Shown: piece after piece, positions 1-8,455 of the stretch
How the letters are laid out: the number at the start of each line of letters is the position of its first letter
Position numbering within the stretch: the first letter of the stretch is position 1
Assembly: GCF_001693775.2 (NCBI RefSeq)
Contig: NZ_MBEW02000002.1
Location: 1-64,000 of the forward strand
Direction: 5' to 3'
Origin: Criibacterium bergeronii
GTDB lineage: Bacteria; Bacillota; Clostridia; Peptostreptococcales; Filifactoraceae
Length of the DNA: 64,000 nt
Made by a program: the position numbers and the translations under genes
Notes under the pieces: model-generated
Databases searched by the model: none
Told to the model about the DNA's origin: nothing
Seen by the model: the letters and a program-made list of their open reading frames with translations, nothing else

Positions 1-113
1 AAATTACTTTGAAAATTGTAGCATACATATTAAAAAGAAATTTATGCTACTACCTCATGCAAAAATTTTTATAATTAAAACTAATACTACATTTTTTTAT
101 GTAAGTTAGTATT
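1..113. repeat. 113-bp repeat, copy A (inverted relative to 61507-61619)
   Basis: This stretch is the reverse complement of 61507-61619 with about two mismatches. It contains two imperfect hairpins: GTAGCATA...TATGCTAC near 18-50, and an ACTAATACTACAT/ATGTAAGTTAGT pair near 82-113. No transposase is attached. It looks like an intergenic palindromic repeat or small non-autonomous element, and the window may cut it at its left edge. Confidence 0.85.
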
Positions 114-314
114 ATGAGTAAAATTTCTAAATATCAATTAAAGGCATTTATTGGTTTATATATTTTTTGTATTTTAAGTGGGATTTTATTTTGTAGATAT
201 ATAAATAAGCATTTTTTTAAATTCAACTGGCTTGTAAGTGGGTTAATCGTAGCTAATGCGTTCTTTTTATTATTGGTTAATGATGCGTATACATCAAATA
301 AGCAAAGTATATGA
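114..314 (+). CDS. possible small two-segment membrane protein
   Basis: A 66-residue frame with two hydrophobic stretches (about residues 11-27 and 38-56) separated by a basic loop, as in a small hairpin membrane protein. It begins exactly where repeat copy A ends, and no convincing ribosome-binding site precedes the ATG. No family is recognised. It may be a chance frame in AT-rich DNA or a leftover of a gene next to the repeat. Confidence 0.25.
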   Translation: MSKISKYQLKAFIGLYIFCILSGILFCRYINKHFFKFNWLVSGLIVANAFFLLLVNDAYTSNKQSI

Positions 315-433
315 AATTTTAAGCATAACACTTAATTCTCTTAGAAGTGGGCATTATATAATTTAAATTTGACACACAATGTACCTGACGAACTTTTAAC
401 CTTATGATTTTTATAACTAAGAAAGGATAGGAT

Positions 434-2437
434 ATGAAAAAGTTTAATTTGTCAGTATCAATAATTTTTGCTTTATTGCTATTTATAGCAGGGATTTCAA
501 GCAGCTTTGCTATAAATATCGATGGAGAGGACAGCGTACCTCAAGAGGCTAATCATTATTATTTTGATAAATTTTTATATGATGATGGGAAGTTTCTTTA
601 TTTTTCGATACAAAAAGCTGATTCATCTATTCCAATAGAAGATAAAGACCTTAAAGTAGCTAAGATAGACTTAAATTTAAAATCAAATGCAGTTTTGCTA
701 TCTGATGACGAAAAAACTAAAATATTAAGTCAATATGAAAAACTAAACCTAAAAAAGGTTAGAATATGTGAAAATAGAGATGGATATAAAGGTGTTGATG
801 AGGAATGTGTGCTTGGTAGGCAAAATAACACATTAATAGATAAGTCAAAAGGACTTTTTCTAATTGACTTAAAAGATTATATTTCTGATAACGATAAATT
901 TTATGCAGAAAATAAAAATTACCAAAAAACGGATATTTATGTATCAGCTACACGTTTTGAAATTGATAAGGAGTATTATATCTATGGAATAAATACAAGA
1001 TATAGCCTATCAATACCACCACCATATACACCCAGCTTTTATGACGTGATTGCGGTAAAAAATGGAAAAGTGTCAAAGTTGAACGTATCCAAAGAATTTG
1101 ACTTAGATAAGGTTTATAAAAATTCCGACGGTTCATTTTTCTTAGCCGGAACAAATGAAAAAGGTAGATATGACAGACAGGAGATGATATACCACTTGTC
1201 TGCTGACGGCAAATTGACTAATATAAACAGCCTAGTCAGCAAACAGGGCATCAATGCAGGCTATATGGGCTGGCAAAATGACAAGTTAGTATTTTATGTA
1301 AATCAAAAGTACACTGGTATAGCTGCGCCAAATTACAAATACGAATTTTATCAGGTTGACAATAATTTAAAAGTTACTAAACGTACGGAAAAAAGGATTG
1401 TTGGGAAAAAAGACTATACTATGTATTTATTTAAAGGCGATATTTTTAACTATTTAAGTAGTCAAAATCACATTTATACCTTTGACAATTATAGCGAAAA
1501 AATAATAGATTTAACCGCAAATAAAGCCGGAAATATAGATTTTAATCCAAATAATTACAAGCTATCAGAGCCGATTGGTAAATTTGAGAGTACAAAAGAG
1601 GTTATAGAACTGTCTACTAATCCTGAGACAAATGGATTTAAGCCATTTCCGATATATAAAGTGGATAATAAACCGTATATAGTGGCAGAGGACCTTGTAT
1701 ATATAGGATTTGAGCATATATGGGATGAAAACTATCGCATATCTGCTTTTGTAGGTGCAGAGCCTAAAAAAGGAAATCCCGCAAGAAAATTTAATGATGG
1801 AGACATTTATCATAGTGACGTTGTGATATTAATTGATAACAACAAGGTATATGCAAAAAATATTGGAGGTTTCTCACTTATACCGGTAGATAAAAAAAAT
1901 ATTTATGGAATAGTAGACAAAAAAACTTATAAACCGGTAGTAATGGACAAGAACAATCCTGATTATAAATATGGACCGGAATATGCTAACAGAAAAGAAG
2001 TAAGTGTAAAAATACCTAACAAGGATAAAATAACAGTCAATGGGCAAGCAATAGATAACAAGACTAGGAAATATCCGTTTATAAAATACAAGGACATCAC
2101 ATATGTGCCTATGACTACTAGCGATATGAGCTTTATGGGAGCAAAAATTGACTGGAATTACAAAACTAGAAAATTATCAGTGACTACAATTGATAAATAT
2201 GGAGCTTACATTCCTGATTTAGCCCAAAAGACAAATCCGCTAATAGGTACTGCGACTATACCTGAATACGACATAACAGTACAAGCTCTTAAAGTAGATA
2301 ACACTAAAGAGCAGTATCCACTGCTGAACTTTAGAGACGTAACATATTTTCCGTTGACATGGAGATTTTGCACAGAGCAATTTGGATGGAATTATAATTG
2401 GTCAGAAAATATAGGACTGGTAATAACTAGCCACTGA
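434..2437 (+). CDS. secreted protein with copper-amine-oxidase-N-like stalk repeats
   Basis: A 667-residue protein with an N-terminal signal peptide (KK, then a hydrophobic run ending near SSSFA, residue 26) and a good ribosome-binding site (AAAGGATAGG) before the ATG. The C-terminal third carries copies of the Cu_amine_oxidN1-type stalk domain: around residues 520-590 (DITYVPM, then an aromatic-rich WNYKTRKLSV) and 610-667 (DVTYFPLTWRF...FGWNYNW). A weaker copy lies near 400-450. Despite its name, this domain in clostridia is a cell-surface stalk and does not imply oxidase activity. The middle resembles beta-propeller-like secreted proteins but is not assignable. It appears to be a single-gene unit. 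Role inferred: surface or wall-associated binding protein. Confidence 0.75.
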   Translation: MKKFNLSVSIIFALLLFIAGISSSFAINIDGEDSVPQEANHYYFDKFLYDDGKFLYFSIQKADSSIPIEDKDLKVAKIDLNLKSNAVLLSDDEKTKILSQYEKLNLKKVRICENRDGYKGVDEECVLGRQNNTLIDKSKGLFLIDLKDYISDNDKFYAENKNYQKTDIYVSATRFEIDKEYYIYGINTRYSLSIPPPYTPSFYDVIAVKNGKVSKLNVSKEFDLDKVYKNSDGSFFLAGTNEKGRYDRQEMIYHLSADGKLTNINSLVSKQGINAGYMGWQNDKLVFYVNQKYTGIAAPNYKYEFYQVDNNLKVTKRTEKRIVGKKDYTMYLFKGDIFNYLSSQNHIYTFDNYSEKIIDLTANKAGNIDFNPNNYKLSEPIGKFESTKEVIELSTNPETNGFKPFPIYKVDNKPYIVAEDLVYIGFEHIWDENYRISAFVGAEPKKGNPARKFNDGDIYHSDVVILIDNNKVYAKNIGGFSLIPVDKKNIYGIVDKKTYKPVVMDKNNPDYKYGPEYANRKEVSVKIPNKDKITVNGQAIDNKTRKYPFIKYKDITYVPMTTSDMSFMGAKIDWNYKTRKLSVTTIDKYGAYIPDLAQKTNPLIGTATIPEYDITVQALKVDNTKEQYPLLNFRDVTYFPLTWRFCTEQFGWNYNWSENIGLVITSH

Positions 2438-2464
2438 TTTAATAGAAAAAAATTTGAATTTAAA

Positions 2465-2635
2465 ATGTTGCATGATGATATTTCTAAAAATATTTATGAA
2501 TGGAATTCATTTTTTTATCCGGATGACTTAGATTTAGAAAATAGAAAAAAAGAATTAGTTCAAAAATTGGACAACCTAAAGTTTTTAATTTGGAAAAATG
2601 AACAGCATTTTGATGAAAATAGATTTTTTCTATAG
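2465..2635 (+). CDS. small ORF in phase with the upstream stop codon
   Basis: A 56-codon ATG-initiated frame of soluble, charged composition (motifs WNSFFYPDD, ENRKKEL, IWKNEQHF). It lies in the same reading frame as the preceding CDS, just after its TGA at 2435-2437. There is no clear ribosome-binding site. It could be a fragment of another gene or a chance frame. No function is claimed. Confidence 0.2.
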   Translation: MLHDDISKNIYEWNSFFYPDDLDLENRKKELVQKLDNLKFLIWKNEQHFDENRFFL

Positions 2636-2719
2636 CCTTAAATAAATTTTTGTTTTAAAAATAAATAAGAGTGTGTAAACCTATTTTGATACAGCCCATC
2701 AGTTCGATTAATTCTAGTA

Positions 2720-2748
2720 TTGATTTATTGAATTGTATGTGTTATAAT
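2720..2748 (+). promoter_or_regulatory. sigma-A-type promoter of rpmE
   Basis: TTGATT at 2720-2725, a 17-base spacer and a perfect TATAAT at 2743-2748, about 65 bases before the rpmE start. Confidence 0.7.
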
Positions 2749-2769
2749 AGCAAAGTTAATAATATTCAA

Positions 2770-2793
2770 GGCAATAACAAAGTAACTATTGCC
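2770..2793 (+). promoter_or_regulatory. hairpin in the rpmE 5' leader
   Basis: GGCAAT (2770-2775) pairs with ATTGCC (2788-2793) in the leader between the promoter and the GAGGTG ribosome-binding site at 2805-2810. Ribosomal-protein leaders are often autoregulated by their product. That role here is inference from position only. Confidence 0.4.
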
Positions 2794-2815
2794 CATTATT
2801 CTATGAGGTGAAATA

Positions 2816-3019
2816 ATGAAACCAGGAATACATCCAAATTTTAAAGAAGTGACAGTTCATTGTGCGTGTGGTAATTCATTCACTACAGCATCTACAAAAG
2901 ACGAACTAAACGTAGAAATTTGTTCTGCTTGCCATCCATTCTTTACAGGTCTTAGTAAGAATGTTGAAAAGGGCGGTAGAGTTGAAAAATTCAACAAAAA
3001 ATTCAACAGAAAAAAATAA
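2816..3019 (+). CDS. rpmE: 50S ribosomal protein L31
   Basis: 67 residues, the normal length for L31, beginning MKPGIHP and sharing the family's HC.CGN.F..AST pattern. Four cysteines (about residues 16, 18, 36 and 39) form the zinc-binding C+ type of L31, the form replaced by zinc-free paralogues when zinc is scarce. Ribosome-binding site GAGGTG. It has its own promoter and is followed by a strong terminator, so it is a single-gene transcription unit. Confidence 0.97.
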   Translation: MKPGIHPNFKEVTVHCACGNSFTTASTKDELNVEICSACHPFFTGLSKNVEKGGRVEKFNKKFNRKK

Positions 3020-3030
3020 TAAAATTCTTA

Positions 3031-3060
3031 AAGGTGTGCTTAGGCACGCCTTTTTTATTT
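3031..3060 (+). terminator. Rho-independent terminator after rpmE
   Basis: The stem AAAGGTGTGC/GCACGCCTTT (one G-U pair) is followed by a T-rich tail. Confidence 0.9.
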
Positions 3061-3181
3061 TGTAAAAATTTCCTACCAAATAAAACAATGTAATTACCTT
3101 TGCTAATTTATCAAATTTTTTAAGTTATTTTATGTTATTTGGGGTATTAAATCTAAAAATGTTAGCAAATTTATTATATAA

Positions 3182-3514
3182 ATGGGGGATATTTTGGGAC
3201 TTTTTGATTTTTTAATGGGTAGTGATATAAACCAAGGGTTTGAAGAATATAATCAAACGGATGGGGCTATTTTGCTTGATGTGCGTGAAAAGGATGAGTT
3301 TAGAGCAGGGCATATAGAGGGCGCAAAAAATTTGCCACTATCAGCTATACAAAAGGCAACTTCTACTTACAAAAATTTTGATACTCCATTATTTATTTAT
3401 TGCCACAGTGGTGCTAGAGCAGGCAGTGCGCTTAGAGAGTTAAAGAAAATGGGTTATACCAATGTTAAAAATATTGGCGGAATAATTAGTTTTAAGGGTA
3501 AAATTGTAAAATAA
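3182..3514 (+). CDS. rhodanese-like domain protein
   Basis: A 110-residue single rhodanese domain: LDVREKDEF.AGHIEGA near residues 32-50, the catalytic loop CHSGARAG (Cys near residue 76), and the closing region NVKNIGGI. The cysteine carries a persulfide in active family members, so a sulfur-transfer role is likely. The ATG at 3182 has no good ribosome-binding site. GGGGGAT just inside the frame would favour an in-frame TTG at 3194 as the true start. The partner is unknown. Confidence 0.88.
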   Translation: MGDILGLFDFLMGSDINQGFEEYNQTDGAILLDVREKDEFRAGHIEGAKNLPLSAIQKATSTYKNFDTPLFIYCHSGARAGSALRELKKMGYTNVKNIGGIISFKGKIVK

Positions 3515-3554
3515 AAAATGTGTGGATATTTGATTTAGTATCCACACATTTTTT
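3514..3554. terminator. bidirectional terminator between rhodanese gene and folA
   Basis: AAAAAATGTGTGGATA (3514-3529) pairs with TATCCACACATTTTTT (3539-3554). It has A/T tails on both sides and serves the two converging genes. Confidence 0.92.
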
Positions 3555-3557
3555 GTT

Positions 3558-4049
3558 TTAATAATTTTTTTTGGTATACGTTATAAACTGGTAAGGAACA
3601 GGGTCTGCTCCCATGCCGGTTATTTGTTTGTCATACAGCTGTTCATTAATTTGAGGGAAATACACATCTCCATCAAAGGCTTTATCTATTAGGGTCACAT
3701 ATAATCTATCAGCAAGAGCAATTGTCATTTCGTATACTTTACCGCCACCTATTATAAATATTTCTTTATTTTCTTTTTTAGAAATATTATTGGCTATCGA
3801 AAAAGCATCTTCTATATTTTCTGCTACATATGCACCGTCTACTGTAAAATTTTTATCTCTAGACAAGATTATGTTTATGCGGTTTGGTAAAAGCTTGCCA
3901 ATGCTATTGTAGGTGTTTCTTCCCATGATGACTATGTTGTTAGAGGTTAATTTTTTAAAATGAGCCATATCTTCTGGGATATCCCAAGGCATAACTCCAT
4001 CTTTTCCAATAACTCTATTTTTATCATAGGCTACTATAATAGATACCAT
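3558..4049 (-). CDS. folA: dihydrofolate reductase
   Basis: 163 residues, typical for bacterial DHFR, which reduces dihydrofolate with NADPH for thymidylate and purine synthesis. Family marks seen: VSIIVAYDKNRVIGKDG at the N-terminus, MPWDIPEDM with the substrate-binding acidic residue, VIMGRNTYNSIG, and IFIIGGG before YE. It lies 3 bases downstream of the HesB-like gene on the same strand, suggesting co-transcription. Confidence 0.96.
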   Translation of the reverse strand: MVSIIVAYDKNRVIGKDGVMPWDIPEDMAHFKKLTSNNIVIMGRNTYNSIGKLLPNRINIILSRDKNFTVDGAYVAENIEDAFSIANNISKKENKEIFIIGGGKVYEMTIALADRLYVTLIDKAFDGDVYFPQINEQLYDKQITGMGADPVPYQFITYTKKNY

Positions 4050-4052
4050 GAA

Positions 4053-4391
4053 TTAGTGGCAACCTCCTGCACAAGTGGCACAACCACCAGCCATTGGTTC
4101 TATGTCAGGCTTTACAAAAAGTCCATGGAAACCATCTTGCTCAATATATTGGATTTCAAATCCACCAAATTCGTCTATTAAAGCCTTGTCAGCGACATAT
4201 TTTATACCATCAAAATCATATTCATAGTCATTTTCTTGTAATGAGTCCTTTGCCACATTAAACATAGGTCCGTTGCAAGCCATTCCTGATATAAATATTC
4301 TTAAAGTATCTGTATCTTTCATATCAAGCCCTTCTAAAAGACTTTTCAATTCATCAGATGCTTTTTGGCTTATCTTTATACTTTGTTCCAT
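4053..4391 (-). CDS. HesB/IscA-like iron-sulfur family protein (cysteine form)
   Basis: 112 residues. The HesB-like motif ISGMACNGPMF places a conserved Cys near residue 38, and the C-terminus is cysteine-rich (CATCAGGC then His). In several clostridial relatives the HesB-like protein uses selenocysteine. Here the conserved position is a normal Cys codon and there is no in-frame TGA. Probable role: Fe-S or sulfur/selenium handling. It immediately precedes folA in the transcript. Confidence 0.8.
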   Translation of the reverse strand: MEQSIKISQKASDELKSLLEGLDMKDTDTLRIFISGMACNGPMFNVAKDSLQENDYEYDFDGIKYVADKALIDEFGGFEIQYIEQDGFHGLFVKPDIEPMAGGCATCAGGCH

Positions 4392-4466
4392 AATTATCCC
4401 CTTTGCGATTAAATAACAATTATTATCTATTTTAATTATACACCATTAATTAGTTAAGTAAACAAA

Positions 4467-5201
4467 TTACTTTACATCATATTTTGTTCTTAAATCATTG
4501 ATTTTCTTAACATAAACCTCTTGCTGTTTTCTCTTTGTAAGACTTTGTTTTAATCTTTCCATTATTGCTTTAAGCTCTTGTTTAGGTTCTACTTTTTTAT
4601 CTGTTACTTTGATTATATGATAGCCAAACTGGGTTTTTACAGGTTCACTTATTTCTCCAACTTCCATTGCAAAGGCTGCATCTTCAAACTCTTTAACCAT
4701 AGCACCCTTACCAAAGAAGCCTAAATCTCCTCCTTTGTCCTTTGATGGGCATGAAGAATATTCCTGTGCAAGGTCTGCAAAGTCTGCTCCATCATCTAAT
4801 TCACTTTTTATTTTCTTTGCCTCTTCTAAGTCCTCCACTAAGATGTGGCTAGCTTTTACCATGTTAGACTCTCCAAATTCTTCTTCATTATCTTTATAAA
4901 ATTTTTCGACTTCTTCGTCCGTTACTGTAGCCTCCTGCATAATCTTATTTATTGCATATTGATTTATGAAATTTTCTTTCATTTGCTCTAATTCAAAATT
5001 AAAATCAGCATCATTTTCAAGCTCTTTTTCATATTCAATAGCCATCAGCTTTTGGTTGACTAATTCCTGAATTAGATAATGCTCTCCTTCTTCACCTTGA
5101 AACTGTGCAAGCACATTTGGAGCTAGACTTTTTTTCATAAAATCTAATTCTTTTTGAGTGATATTTTGACCACCAGCAGTTGCTAATACCTTTTCTTCCA
5201 T
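4467..5201 (-). CDS. parvulin-type peptidyl-prolyl isomerase, probably cytosolic
   Basis: 244 residues. The N-terminal helical SurA/PrsA-like chaperone region begins right after EEKVLATAGGQNITQKEL. The parvulin rotamase domain spans about residues 115-205, with KASHILV, DKGGDLGFFGKG and FGYHIIKV. There is no signal peptide or lipobox, unlike PrsA, so a cytoplasmic folding factor is likely. The gene has its own ribosome-binding site (AGGAAATTAA) and is read leftward, upstream of the HesB-folA pair. Confidence 0.9.
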   Translation of the reverse strand: MEEKVLATAGGQNITQKELDFMKKSLAPNVLAQFQGEEGEHYLIQELVNQKLMAIEYEKELENDADFNFELEQMKENFINQYAINKIMQEATVTDEEVEKFYKDNEEEFGESNMVKASHILVEDLEEAKKIKSELDDGADFADLAQEYSSCPSKDKGGDLGFFGKGAMVKEFEDAAFAMEVGEISEPVKTQFGYHIIKVTDKKVEPKQELKAIMERLKQSLTKRKQQEVYVKKINDLRTKYDVK

Positions 5202-5259
5202 TTAATTTCCTCACTATTGTTAAATTATAATAATATGTGCATACTAAGGTTTTAAATTT

Positions 5260-5916
5260 CTATATAAAATCATATAGCTGATTTACATCATTTAATATGA
5301 TATTGTTACCTTGGCTTTTTAAAAATTCATAGTCTCTAAATCCCCAAGATACGACCAACAAATCAAGATTACTATTATTTGCTGTAAGTATATCTACCTC
5401 AGAATCTCCGATATATATGGTTTTATCACAAGAAGAGCCTACATGAGACAATACGTCATCAATCATTTTTGGAGATGGTTTTTTTTCTTCGCCCAAGATT
5501 TCTCCTCTTACATAATCCAGCTTGCCATCAAAAAATTTATTACAGATAATTTTTGCATAGGAGTCAGCTTTATTTGACGCTACACACACCTTTGCTCCCT
5601 TAGCTTTTATAAAATCTATAACATCTACTATATTTTCATAAGGTCTTGTGTTATCTAGCAAGTGGTCGGAATAATATGTTTTAAAGTCTGAAAATGTCTT
5701 TTCAAATCTAGGGTCGTCAACCTCCAAGCCGGAGGATAATTTAATTAAATTTTTTATACCATTTCCAAGATAGCTTTTTATCTCAAGGACATCTTTTTTT
5801 TCAAAATAATTTTTGATAAGAGCAAAATTTACTGCATTTGCTAGGTCAACAGATGTATCACATAGCGTGCCGTCTAAATCAAAAATATATGTCTCGTATT
5901 TAGCATTATATGACAT
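5260..5916 (-). CDS. HAD-family phosphatase, phosphoglycolate-phosphatase-like
   Basis: 218 residues from the chosen start. HAD motif I is FDLDGTLCDT, motif II lies in VASNK, motif III is the Lys in EEKKPSP, and motif IV is YIGDSEVDI. A four-helix cap lies between motifs I and II. The frame is open from 5934, but the ribosome-binding site TTAGGAG overlaps that first ATG. The third ATG (5916) has the best spacing. Substrate is not decidable from sequence: phosphoglycolate or another small phosphate ester. Confidence 0.88.
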   Translation of the reverse strand: MSYNAKYETYIFDLDGTLCDTSVDLANAVNFALIKNYFEKKDVLEIKSYLGNGIKNLIKLSSGLEVDDPRFEKTFSDFKTYYSDHLLDNTRPYENIVDVIDFIKAKGAKVCVASNKADSYAKIICNKFFDGKLDYVRGEILGEEKKPSPKMIDDVLSHVGSSCDKTIYIGDSEVDILTANNSNLDLLVVSWGFRDYEFLKSQGNNIILNDVNQLYDFI

Positions 5917-6040
5917 GGTCATGACTCCTAACAATACAATATTTTCTTATTTAAAAAATTGCATAAAATATATTTATTAAACCATTAACTATTATATAGG
6001 TAACTGAGTTAAATATCAATTAAAAGTGTAGAAAATGTAA

Positions 6041-6066
6041 TAAAAAAGGAGAGATTTCTCTCTCCT
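6041..6066 (-). terminator. terminator after rpsU
   Basis: Read leftward, GGAGAGA/TCTCTCC is followed by TTTTTT. Confidence 0.88.
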
Positions 6067-6078
6067 GAAAAGCTCTGC

Positions 6079-6255
6079 CTATCTTTTCTTTTTTCTAGCA
6101 GCTTCCATTTTTTTCTTTCTTTTTACACTAGGCTTATCATAGTGTTCTCTTTTTCTAACTTCTGACATAACACCGGAAAGGGCACATTGTCTTTTGAATC
6201 TTTTTAGAGCACTATCAAGCGACTCGTTTTCTTTAACTTTGACTTCTGTTGCCAT
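6079..6255 (-). CDS. rpsU: 30S ribosomal protein S21
   Basis: 58 residues: [19 protein letters not shown] at the start, [20 protein letters not shown] in the middle and a very basic [12 protein letters not shown] tail, all standard for S21. A strong GGAGGG ribosome-binding site precedes the ATG and a terminator follows the stop. S21 contributes to translation initiation at the small subunit. Confidence 0.97.
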   Translation of the reverse strand: MATEVKVKENESLDSALKRFKRQCALSGVMSEVRKREHYDKPSVKRKKKMEAARKKKR

Positions 6256-6378
6256 TACATATCCCTCCCCTCAAAATAAACAATGTTATCAAAAATTAGT
6301 ATACATACTAAACTTGATATTTCAGTATTATATAACGTTTTTAAGAAAATTTCAAGTATTTTTTAATATTTAGATAAA

Positions 6379-6714
6379 TTAACCTGCCGGCCAGCCAAAT
6401 TTTCTGCCTGCCATTAAATGAAAATGTAAGTGTTCAACAGTTTGTCCGCCATCTTCTCCAGTATTGCACACTACTCTGAAACCATTTTTAACATCCAGTT
6501 GTTCAACTATTTTGTTGATAGCGTCAAAAATTTTTCCGACCTGTGATGAATCCTTAACCTCAGTAATATTTTTATAATGATTTTTTGGTACTACAACAAC
6601 GTGTACGGGAGCTTGCTTGTCTATATCTTCAAAGGCATAGACGTAATCATCTTCATATATCTTAGTGCTTGGCAACTCTCCTGCTATTATTTTACAAAAA
6701 AGGCAATCCTGCAT
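6379..6714 (-). CDS. hinT: HIT-family nucleotide-binding protein (HinT-like)
   Basis: 111 residues from the chosen start, with CLFCKIIAGE (zinc-type Cys pair near the N-terminus), FEDI...APVHVVVVPK and the catalytic histidine triad HLHFHLM near the C-terminus. Family enzymes hydrolyse purine nucleoside phosphoramidates. The frame opens at 6735, but AGGAGGT sits just before the internal ATG at 6714, which is the likely start. Confidence 0.95.
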   Translation of the reverse strand: MQDCLFCKIIAGELPSTKIYEDDYVYAFEDIDKQAPVHVVVVPKNHYKNITEVKDSSQVGKIFDAINKIVEQLDVKNGFRVVCNTGEDGGQTVEHLHFHLMAGRKFGWPAG

Positions 6715-6848
6715 ACTACCTCCTAGTGAAATCATAAATTATTAAAATACGATACATGGTTTTTAATGAATACTGCTGTTTAAAAATATTTTATAACATT
6801 TCCATAGATTGTACCACAAAGAAATGCTTTATTCAAGAAAATTGGCAC

Positions 6849-6872
6849 AAAAAAACCACTACTAAAAGTGGT
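6849..6872 (-). terminator. terminator after tRNA-Lys
   Basis: Read leftward, ACCACT/AGTGGT is followed by a run of T, directly after the tRNA 3' end. Confidence 0.85.
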
Positions 6873-6875
6873 AAA

Positions 6876-6952
6876 TGGTGGGCCATCCGGGACTCGAACC
6901 CGGGACACCCTGATTAAGAGTCAGGTGCTCTAGCCAACTGAGCTAATGGCCC
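6876..6952 (-). tRNA. tRNA-Lys (anticodon CTT)
   Basis: A 77-base cloverleaf with encoded CCA. The acceptor is GGGCCAT/ATGGCCC, the D arm is AGCTCAGTTGG, the anticodon stem CCTGA/TCAGG encloses the loop CTCTTAA (anticodon CTT, reading AAG), and the T arm contains GGTTCGAGTCC. It has its own promoter and terminator. Confidence 0.98.
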
Positions 6953-6970
6953 GTATCAAACAACTATGAC

Positions 6971-6999
6971 ATTATACGACAAGATTTATATTTTGTAAA
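6971..6999 (-). promoter_or_regulatory. promoter of tRNA-Lys
   Basis: Read leftward: TTTACA, a 17-base spacer and TATAAT, ending about 19 bases before the tRNA 5' end. Confidence 0.75.
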
Positions 7000-7102
7000 G
7001 TGTTTTGTAAAATTTTTTTGATTTTTTTCACCGCATAGTGGTATAGAATATGAAATTTTATAAAAAAGTTGTAATTTTTGATATTTTTGGTATAATAATT
7101 AA

Positions 7103-7227
7103 TTTATCAGAGCAATATAAATTTGTAGATTTAAAATATTATGGTATAAGGCAGGATTGGAAAGAAAAACTTTAAAAATTTATACATTTTTTGACTCCTA
7201 TGCAAGAAATTTCATAGGAGTTTTTTT
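7103..7227 (+). ncRNA. candidate small RNA of about 125 nt
   Basis: A plausible promoter (TTGTAA at 7069-7074, 16-base spacer, TATAAT at 7091-7096) and a strong terminator (ACTCCTATG/CATAGGAGT at 7194-7221, then T7) bracket a stretch with no usable ORF. The next gene has a separate start far downstream. No known RNA family is recognised, so this is inference from signals only. Confidence 0.35.
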
Positions 7228-7437
7228 ACTTTTATAGCATCAAAAATTTCATTTTATACTACTATATATTAAAAAAATCACTGCACTTTCAATCAGGCTT
7301 TAGTATTATGCATTTATTAATTTAAACGAATGATAAATTTCCATAGCAAGCAAATAATTTATTAAAATTTTTATTTAGATTGAAATACTATCATTTTCTT
7401 ATTATAATAGAAATTGCGGATTAATCAAGGAGGAGTA

Positions 7438-8319
7438 ATGGATAACAAACTTGTGAGAGCTAATATTTTTTCAAAAAACAATCTTATGAAATTTTTAAGG
7501 GTAAATATAGGTACTATTTTGGTAGCTGTCAGTTTACATTTTTTTACTGCGCCTGCACATTTGTCGGTTGGGGGTGCATCGGGTTTTTCATTGTTATTAT
7601 CAACAGTTACTGGGATACCTATGTCGCTTATATATTTAATTGTGAATTTAATTTTAGTTGTGTTGGGTATTGTGACGATTGGGATGAGCTTTGGGGCACT
7701 TACTATATATTCATCAATAATTGGTGCACTGTTTTTGGGTGTGCTGGAAAAAGTATTTCCTATGAATGCTGCGTTTATTGATGATTTGTTGATAATACTT
7801 ATTTTTGGCATACTAATTCAATCTTTGGGCATAGCTATGGTTTTAAACGCCGGGGCATCTACCGGTGGCTCAGATATAATTGGTAAAATTATTGAAAAAT
7901 ATACTTCATTATCATTTGGCAATGGTCTTATAATTTGTGATGGTCTGATAACTATAGGTGCTTGTGTCATTTTTGGACCTAGACTAGGTATGTATGGTTT
8001 ATTGGGTGTAATGATAAATTCTCATTTTATAGATAGATTTATAGCAGGATTTAATAGTAAATACAATGTTACAATCATATCCAAGGAGCATGAGGCTATA
8101 AATAATTTTATTCTTGTAAGTGTTCATAGAGGTTCAACGGTTTATGAGGCTACAGGTGGATTTTCGAATAATACAAAAAAGATAATCACTACAATTGTTG
8201 ACAGGAGAGAATATATTAAGATACATAAATTTGTAAAAAATATTGACCCGGTTGCTTTTTTATTTGTTTCAAATGTATCAGAAATAGAGGGTGAAGGATT
8301 TACTTATAGCAAAAATTAA
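7438..8319 (+). CDS. YitT-family membrane protein (DUF161/DUF2179)
   Basis: 293 residues from the ATG that follows AAGGAGGAG (the frame opens earlier at 7414). About five hydrophobic segments occupy residues 20-190, with the family pattern GGASGFSLLLS near the first and NAGASTGGSDIIGKII near the middle. The last 80 residues form a soluble DUF2179-type domain (VSVHRGSTVYEATGG). YitT proteins are widespread Firmicutes membrane proteins whose substrate is unsettled. It is a single gene facing tyrS. Confidence 0.92.
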   Translation: MDNKLVRANIFSKNNLMKFLRVNIGTILVAVSLHFFTAPAHLSVGGASGFSLLLSTVTGIPMSLIYLIVNLILVVLGIVTIGMSFGALTIYSSIIGALFLGVLEKVFPMNAAFIDDLLIILIFGILIQSLGIAMVLNAGASTGGSDIIGKIIEKYTSLSFGNGLIICDGLITIGACVIFGPRLGMYGLLGVMINSHFIDRFIAGFNSKYNVTIISKEHEAINNFILVSVHRGSTVYEATGGFSNNTKKIITTIVDRREYIKIHKFVKNIDPVAFLFVSNVSEIEGEGFTYSKN

Positions 8320-8330
8320 TACTATTCTCT

Positions 8331-8419
8331 AATAAAAGGCGGGGTATATCATCTCGGAGTGCTTTTCGCCTACGGCGATGGCTCACAATCTCCTTAGATG
8401 AACATAGCTCGCCTTTATT
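8331..8419. repeat. 88-nt long imperfect palindrome downstream of yitT-like gene
   Basis: The ends AATAAAAGGCG (8331-8341) and CGCCTTTATT (8410-8419) are complementary. Nested pairs follow inward: CATCT with AGATG, GGAG with CTCC, and a TCGCC-TAC-GGCGA core at 8366-8378. It is noticeably richer in G+C than its surroundings. It could end the yitT transcript but lacks a good T tract. Confidence 0.6.
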
Positions 8420-8455
8420 GATTATTTAATTAGGTATTAGTATAAATTATATATG

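Noticed and set aside
4053-4391. Selenoprotein HesB
   Set aside because: The conserved position is an ordinary Cys codon and there is no in-frame TGA.
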